Positions 52,433-60,599 of a DNA stretch of 62,249 bases are shown one piece after another; position 1 is the first letter of the stretch; each line of letters starts with the position of its first letter. Made by a program: the position numbers and the translations under genes. The stretch comes from Nocardioides carbamazepini. Lineage in GTDB: Bacteria; Actinomycetota; Actinomycetes; Propionibacteriales; Nocardioidaceae. The stretch is taken from NCBI RefSeq assembly GCF_024614185.1, contig NZ_JAHTLF010000012.1, forward strand, positions 215,760 through 278,008. The letters are read 5' to 3'. The notes below the pieces were generated by a model. It did not search any database. It worked only from the letters and a program-made list of their open reading frames with translations, and was not told the DNA's origin.

Positions 52433-52441
52433 TTATCCACA
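52433..52441. promoter_or_regulatory. Perfect DnaA box
   Basis: TTATCCACA in the short gap between the second dprA gene and the small gene upstream; a second copy of the same nonamer is at 40515. Confidence 0.4.
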
Positions 52442-52456
52442 GGGGCGCGGTTGGGC

Positions 52457-53489
52457 TCATCGTCGAGGCGCGGAGGCCGGCGGGATCGAGCTCGGGGCCT
52501 GGCCCTGCGGCGAGCGCACCGGCCCGGGGACGAAGGACTCGTCGAGCTGATCTCTCGCCGCCGAGTAGGCGTGGGTGGCGAGATCGGTGATGACCTCCTG
52601 GGCGGTGGTGACCATGCTGGCCTGGCCGAGCCGGATCAGCTGGTTCACACCGACCGAGGCGGCGCTGGTGACGGGCCCTGGGGACGCCCATGACGGGCCG
52701 GTGCAGGGCCTCGGCCCACCGGGCCATGCTGAGGGTGCCGCTGCGGATGGCGCCCTCGACGACCACGGTGCCTTCGGTCAGGCCGGCGACAATCCTGTTC
52801 CGGGCGAGGAACCGGGCGCGGGTGGGCGCGGCTCCCGGTGGCGCCTCGGCGACGACCAGGCCGCGGTCGGCGATCGCCTCGAGCAGCTGGGCGTGCGCGG
52901 CCGGGTAGGGCCGGTCGACCCCGCAGGGCATGACGGCGATGGTCGGGCCGCCGGCGAGGAGGGCGCCGCGGTGCGCTGCCTGGTCCACGCCGTACGCGAG
53001 TCCGCTGACGACGGTGTGGCCCATGGTCGCGAGGTCCCGGCTCAGCTCCGTCGCCTGATGTGTGCCGTAGCTTGTCGCGGCGCGCGACCCAACCACGGCC
53101 ACCGCGTTAGCTGCGAGCCGGTTCAAGTCGCCGGCTCCCCTGATCCACAGCCCGACTGGTTCGCCGCCGCGATCGTGCAGTGCGCCGGCGCCACGCAGGC
53201 CCGCGAGGCGGTCGGGCCACTCGGCATCGCCGGGGATGACGAACCGGATGCCCCGCTCGACGGCCTGCTCGAGGACCTTGCCGGGATCGACGTGGGCGAG
53301 CTCGTGGCCGATGGTGAAGCCCCAGTGATTCTCTACCTCGCCGGCGGCCTCGAGGTAGTCGAGGACCTTGACGGCGCCGAGCTCGCCGACCAGCCCGGTG
53401 ACGCGCAGGTCGCCGGGCTCGATGGCACTGCTGAGCTTGACGCGGGCCAGCCTGTCGGCGTCGTCGACGTCGGCGTGCGGGGTGCTCAT
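52457..53489 (-). pseudogene. dprA: DprA-like DNA processing protein, frameshifted
   Basis: A DprA of about 343 residues split in two frames. The first (53489 to about 52680) has GSRAATS, SGLAYGVDQAAHRGAL, GVDRPYP, FLARNRIVAGLTEGTVVVEGAIRSGTL, then HRPVMGVP. The expected GPVTSAASVGVNQLIRLG continues only after removing one base in the G run at 52680-52683 (CCCC in the coding strand). The tail has a C-terminal LDESFVPGP motif shared with the DUF4192 protein. In mobile elements such DprA may act on incoming single strands with SSB. A sequencing error or true mutation cannot be separated here. Confidence 0.75.
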
Positions 53490-54163
53490 GACGCCTGCTC
53501 GTAGGGTCCGAACAGCCAGCAGCGGGCCTCCCAAAGGGTGAGGTCCAAGATCTCCATGTCCGTTACGCCGGCGAGCCGGAGCGCTTCCCTCCCGTTGCCC
53601 AGGAGGTCCAGTGCCTGCCAGACATCGCAGGATTGCATCAGGAGGTAGACGCGCTCCCCCACCTTCTCCTCGTCGCCCAGGAGTGCGTCGTCGTCACGCG
53701 AGAACTCGAAGGCCACGTCGGCGCTGAGCCTGTTCAGCAGCTGCGCCGCTTCAACTTGTTCCTGGTTGCAGCTGGGAGTGGGGCCGGTGAGCCGCGCAAC
53801 CAAGAGTGCGCTGAGCAGATGCACCAGCGCAGTTGCGGTGTCCCAGGGAATCGCGAGCTCGACTCGCGAGGTCTGGGGGTTCTCGGGGTAGTAGGGCTGG
53901 CCTGCGTAGTGAACGGCAGCGCAGGCGACAGACTCTGCGAACCCGGTCTCCTGCCACCGGGGAATCTCCTGCTGGGGCAACGGAGTGAACGTGCCGCCGT
54001 CGTCGATGACGAAAACCGGCCCGGACAACAGTTCGACGGTGCGTCGCAGCCGTTCCGCTGCCTCCGACCACGTGATGGGCACGCCGTGGCGTGCAACATT
54101 CCGGGTGACCTCCGCCGCGCTCGCGAGCACCCATTCGTCGACGTCGGTGCGAGGGGTGCTCAT
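53486..54163 (-). CDS. Hypothetical protein of mobile element
   Basis: A 225-residue soluble, acidic, helical protein of unknown family. ATG 54163 starts MSTPRTDVDEWVLASAAE, notably like the first residues of the dprA gene (MSTPHADVDD). Overlaps the dprA start by 4 nt and follows a small gene in the same way. Confidence 0.5.
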   Translation of the reverse strand: MSTPRTDVDEWVLASAAEVTRNVARHGVPITWSEAAERLRRTVELLSGPVFVIDDGGTFTPLPQQEIPRWQETGFAESVACAAVHYAGQPYYPENPQTSRVELAIPWDTATALVHLLSALLVARLTGPTPSCNQEQVEAAQLLNRLSADVAFEFSRDDDALLGDEEKVGERVYLLMQSCDVWQALDLLGNGREALRLAGVTDMEILDLTLWEARCWLFGPYEQAS

Positions 54164-54315
54164 TCCTGGCCTCCCCACAGCAGGTCGAGGTCGGGTTCGT
54201 GAATGACGTCAAGGCGCTTGTCGGCGGCGTAGGCCGCGGGCTCGGGCACGACCAGGCGTCGCAGCTGTCGCTCGGTCGCGCTGTGCTGCACCGGGGTGTC
54301 GTCGTCGTGGTTCAT
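54160..54315 (-). CDS. 51-residue hypothetical protein
   Basis: ATG 54315 with GAGGAGG upstream. Acidic and soluble (MNHDDDTPVQHSATERQLRRL...DLDLLWGGQE). Overlaps the following start by 4 nt. Below most gene-caller limits; the overlaps and strong RBS make it convincing. Confidence 0.6.
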   Translation of the reverse strand: MNHDDDTPVQHSATERQLRRLVVPEPAAYAADKRLDVIHEPDLDLLWGGQE

Positions 54316-54326
54316 CGCGGTCCTCC

Positions 54327-55355
54327 TCAGCGGCCCGGGGCCGGGCGGTCGGTGACGGGCTGCGTGCCCGGGATGTCGCGCTGCTGGCCGGGTGGCTTGG
54401 GGACGAAGGACTCGTCCAGGTCGGCGGCGATGTCGCGCATCTGGGTCTGGTATCGCTCCCACTCGCGGGGGTGGATGCCGTTCTGCAAGGCCGAGGCGAC
54501 GATGGCGGCCATGGAGTAGGGCCGGTCGACGGGCACCTGGTCGAGCGCGCACCAGGCCTTGGCGCCGTCGCCGTGCAGCCAGCTGGCGAAGCCGAGCATG
54601 GAGGCCGGCGCCGCCCGGACCTCGTCCGGGCCGCGGCGGGTGAGGTCGGTCCAGATGGCCATGTGGGAGGTGGAGTTCTCCCGACTCATGTCCTCCCAGA
54701 GCGCGTCCCGGGTGCTGATCGTCTCCAGCGCCACCAGCATCCGCGCGCCGTCGACGTCGGAGAGCCGGTTGCCGTCGGCGTGGAACTGCTCGAGGCGGTC
54801 CAGGGCCCAGTCCCGCTCCGCAGCGGGTGTGCTGGCCGCGGCCGCTGCTCGAGCCGCGGGGAGCAGCTGGGCGATGGGCTCGCGGTCGCCGACCAACGAG
54901 GCAGCCAGGGACTCGCGGCTGGCGGCCGGCTGGGCGGCGCCGGTGAGCACGGTCGCGGCCGCGATCCGCTCAGCGGTCGAGGGGGTCTGCAGCCCGGTCT
55001 GGCCGGTGTTGAACTCGCGCCAGCGCTCGCCGTCGGACCACAGCCTGATGTGGGTGGTGATGCCGACGTCCTGGAGACGGGTGGACAGGTGCTGGCTGGC
55101 CAGCTCGGCGCTGCGGCGGTCCTCGGTGATGCAGATGATGGCGAGGCGGGCACCGGGCCGGGCGTGGCGGCCGTACGGGCCGCTGAGTGCGTCCCAGACC
55201 TCCTCGCGATCAGCGGCGGTCCGGGGCAGGTCGACGCGGGTGATCGGCAGTCCGGGCCGGAAGGGCACCAGGACGATCGACTCCTCGGGCTTGAAGCCGA
55301 GGACGTGCGGCACCGCGGCGAGCAGCTCGTCCGGGGACTGAACGACGAGATCCAT
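54327..55355 (-). CDS. DUF4192 family protein
   Basis: A 342-residue protein of the actinobacterial DUF4192 family, recognised by the N-terminal QSPDELLAAVPHVLGFKPEESIVLVPF segment and ALDQVPVDRPYSMA near the end. Function is not established; it is common on mobile elements and plasmids. It ends with LDESFVPKPPGQQ, a tail motif shared with the DprA at 52.5 kb. Confidence 0.75.
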   Translation of the reverse strand: MDLVVQSPDELLAAVPHVLGFKPEESIVLVPFRPGLPITRVDLPRTAADREEVWDALSGPYGRHARPGARLAIICITEDRRSAELASQHLSTRLQDVGITTHIRLWSDGERWREFNTGQTGLQTPSTAERIAAATVLTGAAQPAASRESLAASLVGDREPIAQLLPAARAAAAASTPAAERDWALDRLEQFHADGNRLSDVDGARMLVALETISTRDALWEDMSRENSTSHMAIWTDLTRRGPDEVRAAPASMLGFASWLHGDGAKAWCALDQVPVDRPYSMAAIVASALQNGIHPREWERYQTQMRDIAADLDESFVPKPPGQQRDIPGTQPVTDRPAPGR

Positions 55356-55369
55356 CGGAGCGAACCTCC

Positions 55370-55762
55370 TCAGCTGGCCTGGGCCGCGTGCGGGGCGCGG
55401 TCGATGCGCGCGGACACGTACTTGAGCGAGATGCCAACCTCGCCGAAGCGGTTGTCGACGACCACGACGTCCTTGGTGCGCTTCTCGCCGGTCTCCTTGT
55501 CCGGCCAGCTCTCGGTGCGCTCGAGGCCGTGGACGAAGATCGGGTCACCGGATCCGCAGCTGTCGTGTACGTGCGTGGCGGCCGAGCCGAAGACCTTGAC
55601 GTTGTGGGCGGTGGGCTCGTCGCTGACCCACTCCCCCTGGTCGTTCTGGACCCGGCGGTTGACCAGGACGCGGCAGGTGACGAACGGCTTGTTGTTCTCC
55701 CGGGTGTGGTGCAGCTCCGGTGCCTCGGCCAGGTTGCCGGCGAAGGTGACGGTGGTGGACAT
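55370..55762 (-). CDS. ssb: Single-stranded DNA-binding protein
   Basis: A 130-residue OB-fold SSB (STTVTFAGNLAEAPELHHT...FVTCRVLVNRRVQND...HNVKVFGSAATHVHDSCGSGDPIFVHG). AGGAGG precedes the ATG. The usual acidic DDDIPF-type C-terminal tail that recruits partners is absent; it ends in RIDRAPHAAQAS. Protects single-stranded DNA during transfer or replication of the element. Confidence 0.85.
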   Translation of the reverse strand: MSTTVTFAGNLAEAPELHHTRENNKPFVTCRVLVNRRVQNDQGEWVSDEPTAHNVKVFGSAATHVHDSCGSGDPIFVHGLERTESWPDKETGEKRTKDVVVVDNRFGEVGISLKYVSARIDRAPHAAQAS

Positions 55763-55905
55763 GGCTTCCTCCTAGGTGAGTGCGAGACGTTGATGGGTCC
55801 CGCAGTCACCTACGTGTCATCCAGGCCCGGCAGCGATCACATCGGCCGAAGTCGTTTCCACCGCTCGAGCCCGGCTGGCGGCGCAGCGGGCCCAGGGCAC
55901 GCAGA

Positions 55906-55944
55906 AGCGCCCCGACCGGCTCTCGGGTACCGGATCGGGGCGCT
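55906..55944. terminator. Stem-loop, probable terminator
   Basis: AGCGCCCCGACCGG pairs with CCGGATCGGGGCGCT (one bulged A) around a 10-nt loop. It lies downstream of the reverse gene at 56000 and before the ssb start. Confidence 0.6.
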
Positions 55945-55999
55945 GGGAAGCACGCTAGGACCAGGTGCCGACCCAAACTGCCGGCGTCGCCCTCGCCGG

Positions 56000-56455
56000 C
56001 TACCGGGCAGGCCGGCGCCGCGGCGGTCGGTTGCTGAGCTTCTGCGGTGGCGGCGGCAGCTCGCGGCCCAGGCGCCGGCGGGCCGCCTCGGCCGCGACGA
56101 TCACTGCCTCCTGGGCGAACCCCGAACGGGCGAGCATCCGGCCGAGCTCCTGACGGTCGGCCACGAGCGCGTCTTCGACCGCCTCGATGGTCGAGGCGGG
56201 CAGGTCGTGCTTCTTGTTGAAGCTCTTGCGGGTCACGCTGACCAGGGCGGGATGCTTCTCGCCCGCGGCCGCGAGCTCGACCCGCTGCTGCGGTGAGCGC
56301 CGGGCGTGGAGCTCGAGCGCCTGGGCGAGCCAGCCAACGAACGAGCCGGGTGAGTCGGCGTCGGTGTCCAGGTCTGCGAGGTAGGCCGATCGTGCGAGGT
56401 CCCACACGCCGGGTTTCCAGTAGATCCCGACCGGGATCGTGGTCTGGCTCGTCAC
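56000..56455 (-). CDS. Hypothetical helical protein near the ParB-like gene
   Basis: A 151-residue protein starting at GTG 56455. The N-terminus (IPVGIYWKPGVWDLARSAYLAD) has a motif like those of plasmid partition or replication accessory proteins; the rest is helical and ends in a Pro/Arg tail. It is divergent from the ParB-like gene across a 310-bp gap, where partition regulators often sit. Function not proven. Confidence 0.5.
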   Translation of the reverse strand: MTSQTTIPVGIYWKPGVWDLARSAYLADLDTDADSPGSFVGWLAQALELHARRSPQQRVELAAAGEKHPALVSVTRKSFNKKHDLPASTIEAVEDALVADRQELGRMLARSGFAQEAVIVAAEAARRRLGRELPPPPQKLSNRPPRRRPAR

Positions 56456-56671
56456 CTGATCACTCCCCTGGTCTCCTCCGCCGGCGTCGAGCTGCAGCGG
56501 CTAACACCAACGCCGCTGCATTCCCGGTCGGGGTCCTGCGCAGCCGTTCCCACGCTCGCTCGGTTCCTTCCGTTCCAGCCAGCTACGAGGTGCAGCTGCG
56601 CCGCGCCGCCGCAGCGGAGTCCGCGCCCGGTGAGGCCGGGTCTTCCCCACCCTCGCCGGGTGCCCACCTTT

Positions 56672-56690
56672 CCACAGGTCCGCCCTGTGG
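56672..56690. promoter_or_regulatory. Inverted repeat in the parB-like upstream region
   Basis: CCACAGG-TCCGC-CCTGTGG, arms of 7 bp, in the 310-bp divergent region between the 56000-56455 gene and the ParB-like gene. It may be a partition site or operator. Confidence 0.35.
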
Positions 56691-56737
56691 CCCGGTAGGC
56701 GTCGGCCCCCGCTGGGAGACTTAGTCCTGTCAGTTCT

Positions 56738-56747
56738 TTCTATTCTA
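56738..56747. promoter_or_regulatory. TTCTATTCTA promoter motif, copy 2
   Basis: Identical 10-mer to 51484-51493, with TATTCT at 56741-56746, just before the ParB-like gene; the likely -10 region of that gene. Confidence 0.5.
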
Positions 56748-56765
56748 CTCATGGAGGACAGCCGC

Positions 56766-58337
56766 ATGACCGACACCATCCAGACCCCCGCCGCGACCGC
56801 CACCGACGAGGCCTCCGAGGCCGTCCAGGCTGAGGAGTTCCTGTACCTCGACCCCGCCGCGATCATCATCGGCACGAACGTCCGAACCGACCTGCGCGCC
56901 GACCACAAGGAGTTCCGCAAGTCGATCAAGGAGCGCGGCGTGCTGGAGGCCGTCACGGTCTACCGCAACGAGGACGGCCAGTACGTCCTGCTGCGCGGCC
57001 AGCGCCGGACCGTCACCGCCGCCGAGGTCGGCACCCCCACCGGCCTCATCCCTGCCCGCGTCGTCCCCCAGCCCGCCGACGCCGACCGGATCGGTGACCA
57101 GATGGTCGAGAACATCCACCGCGCCGCGATGCGCGAGGCCGAGATCGTCGCGGGCGTGGAGCAGCTGGCCCTGCTCGGCGTGAGCGCCGCGCAGATCGCC
57201 AAGCGCACCAGCATCGACCGCCCGACCGTGAACGCCGCCCTGGTGGTCACCAAGGCCGACCAGAGCCGCAACCGGCTCGACTCCGGTGACCTGACGTTGG
57301 AGGAGGCCGCGATCTTCGCCGAGTTCGAGCACGACCCCGAGGCCGTCGAGCGCCTGGAGAACGCCAAGCGGTGGCGTCGCTCGCTCGCGCACGAGGCCCA
57401 GCGGCTGCGCGACGAGGCCGCCGAGCGCGAGGCCGACGCCGCCGAGGTCGAGCGGCTGCGCGCCGAGGGCCTGCCGGTGCTGAGCGCCGAGGATGTCGCG
57501 GAGGCCGACGAGGTGCTGCGCATCGAGCGGCTGGTCACCGAGGACGGCGAGTCGCTGCCCGCGGAGGAGTGGCCCAACGTTCCCGGCGCTCGCGTCCAGG
57601 TCGTCAAGGAGTGGGTCTACCCCGAGGACGAGTACGACGAGGAGCACGAGGACGACAGCGACGAGGAGCACGAGGACGACGAGCCCGCCGAGCCCTACCA
57701 GCAGTACGTGCCGGTGTGGGTCGTCACCGACCTCGCCGCCTCCGGCCTGCGTCGTCGCGGCGGCGGGTCCAGCAGCACCGCCAGCGCGGACGAGGGCGGC
57801 GAGAGCGAGGAGGAGGCCCGCCGCGAGGAGCGCCGCCGCGTGATCGCCAACAACAAGGCCTGGACGAGCGCGGAGACGGTGCGCCGCGAGTGGCTGGCCA
57901 CGTTCGTGGCCCGCAAGACCGCCCCGAAGGGTGCCGAGGCCCTGATCTGCGAGGCCGTCGTCACCGGTCACCACTCGCTGAGCAAGGCCATGGACCACCG
58001 GCACCCGATGCTCTTCACGCTGCTCGGGATCGACGTCCCGACCGGCTACTACGGCGCGGGGTACGAGGAGTGCCACAAGATCGCGACCAAGGCGAGCACG
58101 CCGAAGGCCGCGACCATGACCACCCTCGCCGCGATCGTCGCCGCGTGGGAGGCCACGACCGGCAAGCACTCGTGGCGCAACCCGACCGCGTGGGACGCCC
58201 GCGTGCTCGGCGCGCTCGTGGAGTGGGGCTACCAGCCCAGCGAGGTCGAGCGGATCCTGCTCGGCGGGGAGCCGCAGCCGAGCACCGAGGACGACAGCGA
58301 CGACGACGCCGACGAGGCCAGCGACAGCGCCGCCTGA
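56766..58337 (+). CDS. Large ParB-domain protein
   Basis: A 523-residue protein. Residues 25-130 form a ParB/Spo0J N-terminal CTP-binding domain (GTNVR 36-40; LLRGQRR 75-81; DQMVENIHRAAMREAE) followed by a ParB-type HTH (LLGVSAAQIAKRTSIDRPTVNAAL). An unusually acidic run spans about 288-307, and the C-terminal 180 residues are unassigned. ATG 56766 follows GGAGGA; ATG 56751 is too close to the -10. No ParA is visible in the window. Likely a CTPase switch for segregation or regulation of the element. Confidence 0.7.
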   Translation: MTDTIQTPAATATDEASEAVQAEEFLYLDPAAIIIGTNVRTDLRADHKEFRKSIKERGVLEAVTVYRNEDGQYVLLRGQRRTVTAAEVGTPTGLIPARVVPQPADADRIGDQMVENIHRAAMREAEIVAGVEQLALLGVSAAQIAKRTSIDRPTVNAALVVTKADQSRNRLDSGDLTLEEAAIFAEFEHDPEAVERLENAKRWRRSLAHEAQRLRDEAAEREADAAEVERLRAEGLPVLSAEDVAEADEVLRIERLVTEDGESLPAEEWPNVPGARVQVVKEWVYPEDEYDEEHEDDSDEEHEDDEPAEPYQQYVPVWVVTDLAASGLRRRGGGSSSTASADEGGESEEEARREERRRVIANNKAWTSAETVRREWLATFVARKTAPKGAEALICEAVVTGHHSLSKAMDHRHPMLFTLLGIDVPTGYYGAGYEECHKIATKASTPKAATMTTLAAIVAAWEATTGKHSWRNPTAWDARVLGALVEWGYQPSEVERILLGGEPQPSTEDDSDDDADEASDSAA

Positions 58338-58355
58338 CCGGCTCCCCTCCCCCGT

Positions 58356-58391
58356 CTGAGGGCGGTTCTTCCTGTGGAGAACCGCCCTCAG
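58356..58391 (+). terminator. Terminator of the ParB-like gene
   Basis: Perfect 14-bp stem (CTGAGGGCGGTTCT and complement) with an 8-nt loop, 19 nt after the stop codon. Confidence 0.75.
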
Positions 58392-58410
58392 TGGAATAGA
58401 AACCATAGAA

Positions 58411-58423
58411 TGAACTCAGTTCA
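58411..58423. promoter_or_regulatory. Palindromic operator before the DUF932 gene
   Basis: TGAACT-C-AGTTCA, a perfect 13-bp palindrome overlapping a TAGAAT -10-like box (58406-58411), 30 nt before the ATG. It is placed to control the downstream operon. Confidence 0.55.
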
Positions 58424-58452
58424 TCTGATCCGCTACCCGGGAGGACCCCGAC

Positions 58453-59457
58453 ATGTCACACGAGATCGAGACCCACGGCACGCAGGCCGCAGCCGTCTTC
58501 GCCCGCAAGGACGCCTGGCACCGCCTGGGCACCACCGTCCGTGACCGCGCGTTCACCGCCGAGGAAGCCATGAGGCTCGGCCACCTGGGCGGCTGGGACG
58601 TCCGCAAGTTGCCGCTCACCACCGCCGAGGTCAGCGAGGGCGGCGTCACCCCGATCGAGGTCCCCGGCTTCGCCACGGTGCGCACCAACCCGTTCACCGG
58701 AGCGCCCGAGGCGCTCGGCGTCGTCGGCGGCGGCTACACCCCGTTGCAGAACGAGGACCACGCCGAGTTCCTGAACCTGCTGGCCGACGAGTCGGGCGCG
58801 ATCTTCGACACCGCCGGGTCGCTGCGCGGCGGGCGGCAGGTGTTCATCACCATGCAGCTGCCGGACTCGCTCACGGTCGGCGGCACCGACCGCGTCGACC
58901 TGAACATCGCCGCGCTCAACAGCCACGACGGCTCAAGCGCGTTCCGCATCCTCGTCACCCCGGTCCGCGTCGTGTGTGCGAACACCCAGAGCGCGGCCCT
59001 GCGCAACCACGAGTCGTCGTTCTCGATCCGGCACACCCGCAACGCCAAGGCCGCCGTGCAGGCCGCCCGCGACGCGCTCGGGCTGACGTTCACCTACGTC
59101 GACGCGTTCCAGGTCGAGGCCGAGCGGCTGATCCAGCAGACCATGACCGACGCCGCGTTCGATGCCCTGATCGACGCCACGTTCGGCAAGGCCGAGGCGA
59201 ACGCCACCAAGCGAGCCCGCGAGACCGAGCGCCGCCGCCGCTCCCGACTGCACTGGCTGTTCGCCGACGCCGACACCCAGGCCGGCATCCGCGACACCGC
59301 GTGGGCCGGCTACCAGGCCGTGGCCGAGTACGTCGACCACTACGCCCCGGTCCGCACCAAGGGCGACGAGCACACCGCCCGCGCCACGCGGGTGCTCACC
59401 AGCGACGACCCCGACCGGATCAAGCGCCGCGCCTGGACCGCGCTCGCCCCGGCCTGA
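58453..59457 (+). CDS. DUF932 (phage/plasmid-like) protein
   Basis: A 334-residue member of the DUF932/phage-plasmid-like family, with the diagnostic AWHRLG near the start, YTPLQNED, and AALNSHDGSSAFRILVTPVRVVCANT in the middle. Members are widespread on plasmids and integrative elements, often early transferred genes; molecular function is unknown. RBS GGGAGGA. The head of the small-gene series that follows. Confidence 0.8.
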   Translation: MSHEIETHGTQAAAVFARKDAWHRLGTTVRDRAFTAEEAMRLGHLGGWDVRKLPLTTAEVSEGGVTPIEVPGFATVRTNPFTGAPEALGVVGGGYTPLQNEDHAEFLNLLADESGAIFDTAGSLRGGRQVFITMQLPDSLTVGGTDRVDLNIAALNSHDGSSAFRILVTPVRVVCANTQSAALRNHESSFSIRHTRNAKAAVQAARDALGLTFTYVDAFQVEAERLIQQTMTDAAFDALIDATFGKAEANATKRARETERRRRSRLHWLFADADTQAGIRDTAWAGYQAVAEYVDHYAPVRTKGDEHTARATRVLTSDDPDRIKRRAWTALAPA

Positions 59458-59534
59458 CCATCTCGCCAGTTCCTCCGGCGGCGGGCTGAGACCCCCGAGT
59501 CCGGCCCGCCACCGGCCCAACCGAAGGAGGAGCC

Positions 59535-59831
59535 ATGACCGACACGACCACCCACGCCAGCGCCGCCACGACGACGCCCGACAGCACGCCGGTGGAGTGG
59601 CACACCGCAGACGCCGACGACCGTTGGCCGGGTCGCTGGACCGCGCACACCGCCAGCGTCCACGCGCACGGGCGCACCTACCTGATCCGGATCACGCCCG
59701 GTGACCACGCGACCTACCTCGCCCCGGGGTTCTACGCCGACATCGACGGCGGCTACGGGCAGCGCTGGGCGATCAACACCCGCACGCTCGACGAGGCCAA
59801 GCGCCGCGCAGTCGAGGACGTCCTGCGATGA
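59535..59831 (+). CDS. Small protein of the DUF932 operon
   Basis: A 98-residue protein, RBS GAAGGAGGAG. Beta-rich core: RWTAHTASVHAHGRTYLIRI then ATYLAPGFYADID. No catalytic motif. Overlaps the next gene by 4 nt. Confidence 0.55.
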   Translation: MTDTTTHASAATTTPDSTPVEWHTADADDRWPGRWTAHTASVHAHGRTYLIRITPGDHATYLAPGFYADIDGGYGQRWAINTRTLDEAKRRAVEDVLR

Positions 59832-60067
59832 GCCAGCCGACCGCCACGCCCGCCGACGTCGACGCCAGCGCCGCCAAGGACCGGCACACCCTCAGCGAGA
59901 CGGCCTGCGACCTGATCGTCATCGAGCACCGGCTGCGCGACGTACGCCGCTGGACCCCCGAGGCCGCCCGCGCCCACCTGGACGCGGCCCTGTCCAGTGT
60001 CGCCACGGCACTGGACGCCCTGCACGCCGAGCACACCCACCGCACCACCGAACAGGAGCAGTCATGA
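59828..60067 (+). CDS. Small helical protein
   Basis: A 79-residue helical protein (ETACDLIVIEHRLRDVRRWTPE). ATGA overlaps at both ends, so translation is coupled through the series. Unknown function. Confidence 0.5.
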   Translation: MSQPTATPADVDASAAKDRHTLSETACDLIVIEHRLRDVRRWTPEAARAHLDAALSSVATALDALHAEHTHRTTEQEQS

Positions 60068-60360
60068 CCGAGCAGACCCAGCCCGACCCGACCGGCACTG
60101 TGATCAGCGCGGATGACCAGCGCGCCATCCGCGTAGCCATGAACGCAGTTCCCTACGCGGCTGACCTTCGCGTGCCGATCCCGCCACGCGGAGACCTCAG
60201 CGCCCGCGACGTTGTCGCCTTCCTCGACGGCCTGCGGGAGGTGCTGACCGAGGTCGCCGCACGAGCCGACGATCAGCACCGGCGTCTGCTCACCCTGGAG
60301 GCCGACGTGGAGGCGTTCCGCCGCCTCATCGGCACCGCGCCCGCCGAGGTGACCCCATGA
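60064..60360 (+). CDS. Small helical protein
   Basis: A 98-residue protein with a C-terminal coiled-coil-like helix (LREVLTEVAARADDQHRRLLTLE). ATGA overlaps both neighbours. Unknown. Confidence 0.5.
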   Translation: MTEQTQPDPTGTVISADDQRAIRVAMNAVPYAADLRVPIPPRGDLSARDVVAFLDGLREVLTEVAARADDQHRRLLTLEADVEAFRRLIGTAPAEVTP

Positions 60361-60599
60361 GCGCGCACATCGAGTGGCTGGCCGCTCGCGAGACCAGCGT
60401 CCAGGTGTTCACCCCCGGCGAGGACTGGGTGGGTGCCGGTGAGCATCGTCAGCCGGTCCTCACCCTCGCCGGTGACGACGTGGTGGCGATCCAGGGCACG
60501 CCCGCCGAGTTGCGGGCGCTGGCCGCCCGGATCACCGCCGTGGCGACCGCTGCATCCGGGCGGCTCGACCTCGCCGCCCGGGAGGACCAGCCCGCATGA
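60357..60599 (+). CDS. Small hypothetical protein
   Basis: An 80-residue protein; beta-rich start and GTPAELRALAARITAVATAA helix. ATGA overlaps both neighbours. Unknown. Confidence 0.5.
   Translation: MSAHIEWLAARETSVQVFTPGEDWVGAGEHRQPVLTLAGDDVVAIQGTPAELRALAARITAVATAASGRLDLAAREDQPA

Noticed and set aside
55806..56405. 199-codon reverse ORF overlapping the 56000-56455 gene
   Set aside because: Different frame of the same region, Arg/Ala/Gly-rich; the 151-residue frame has a better start and composition.
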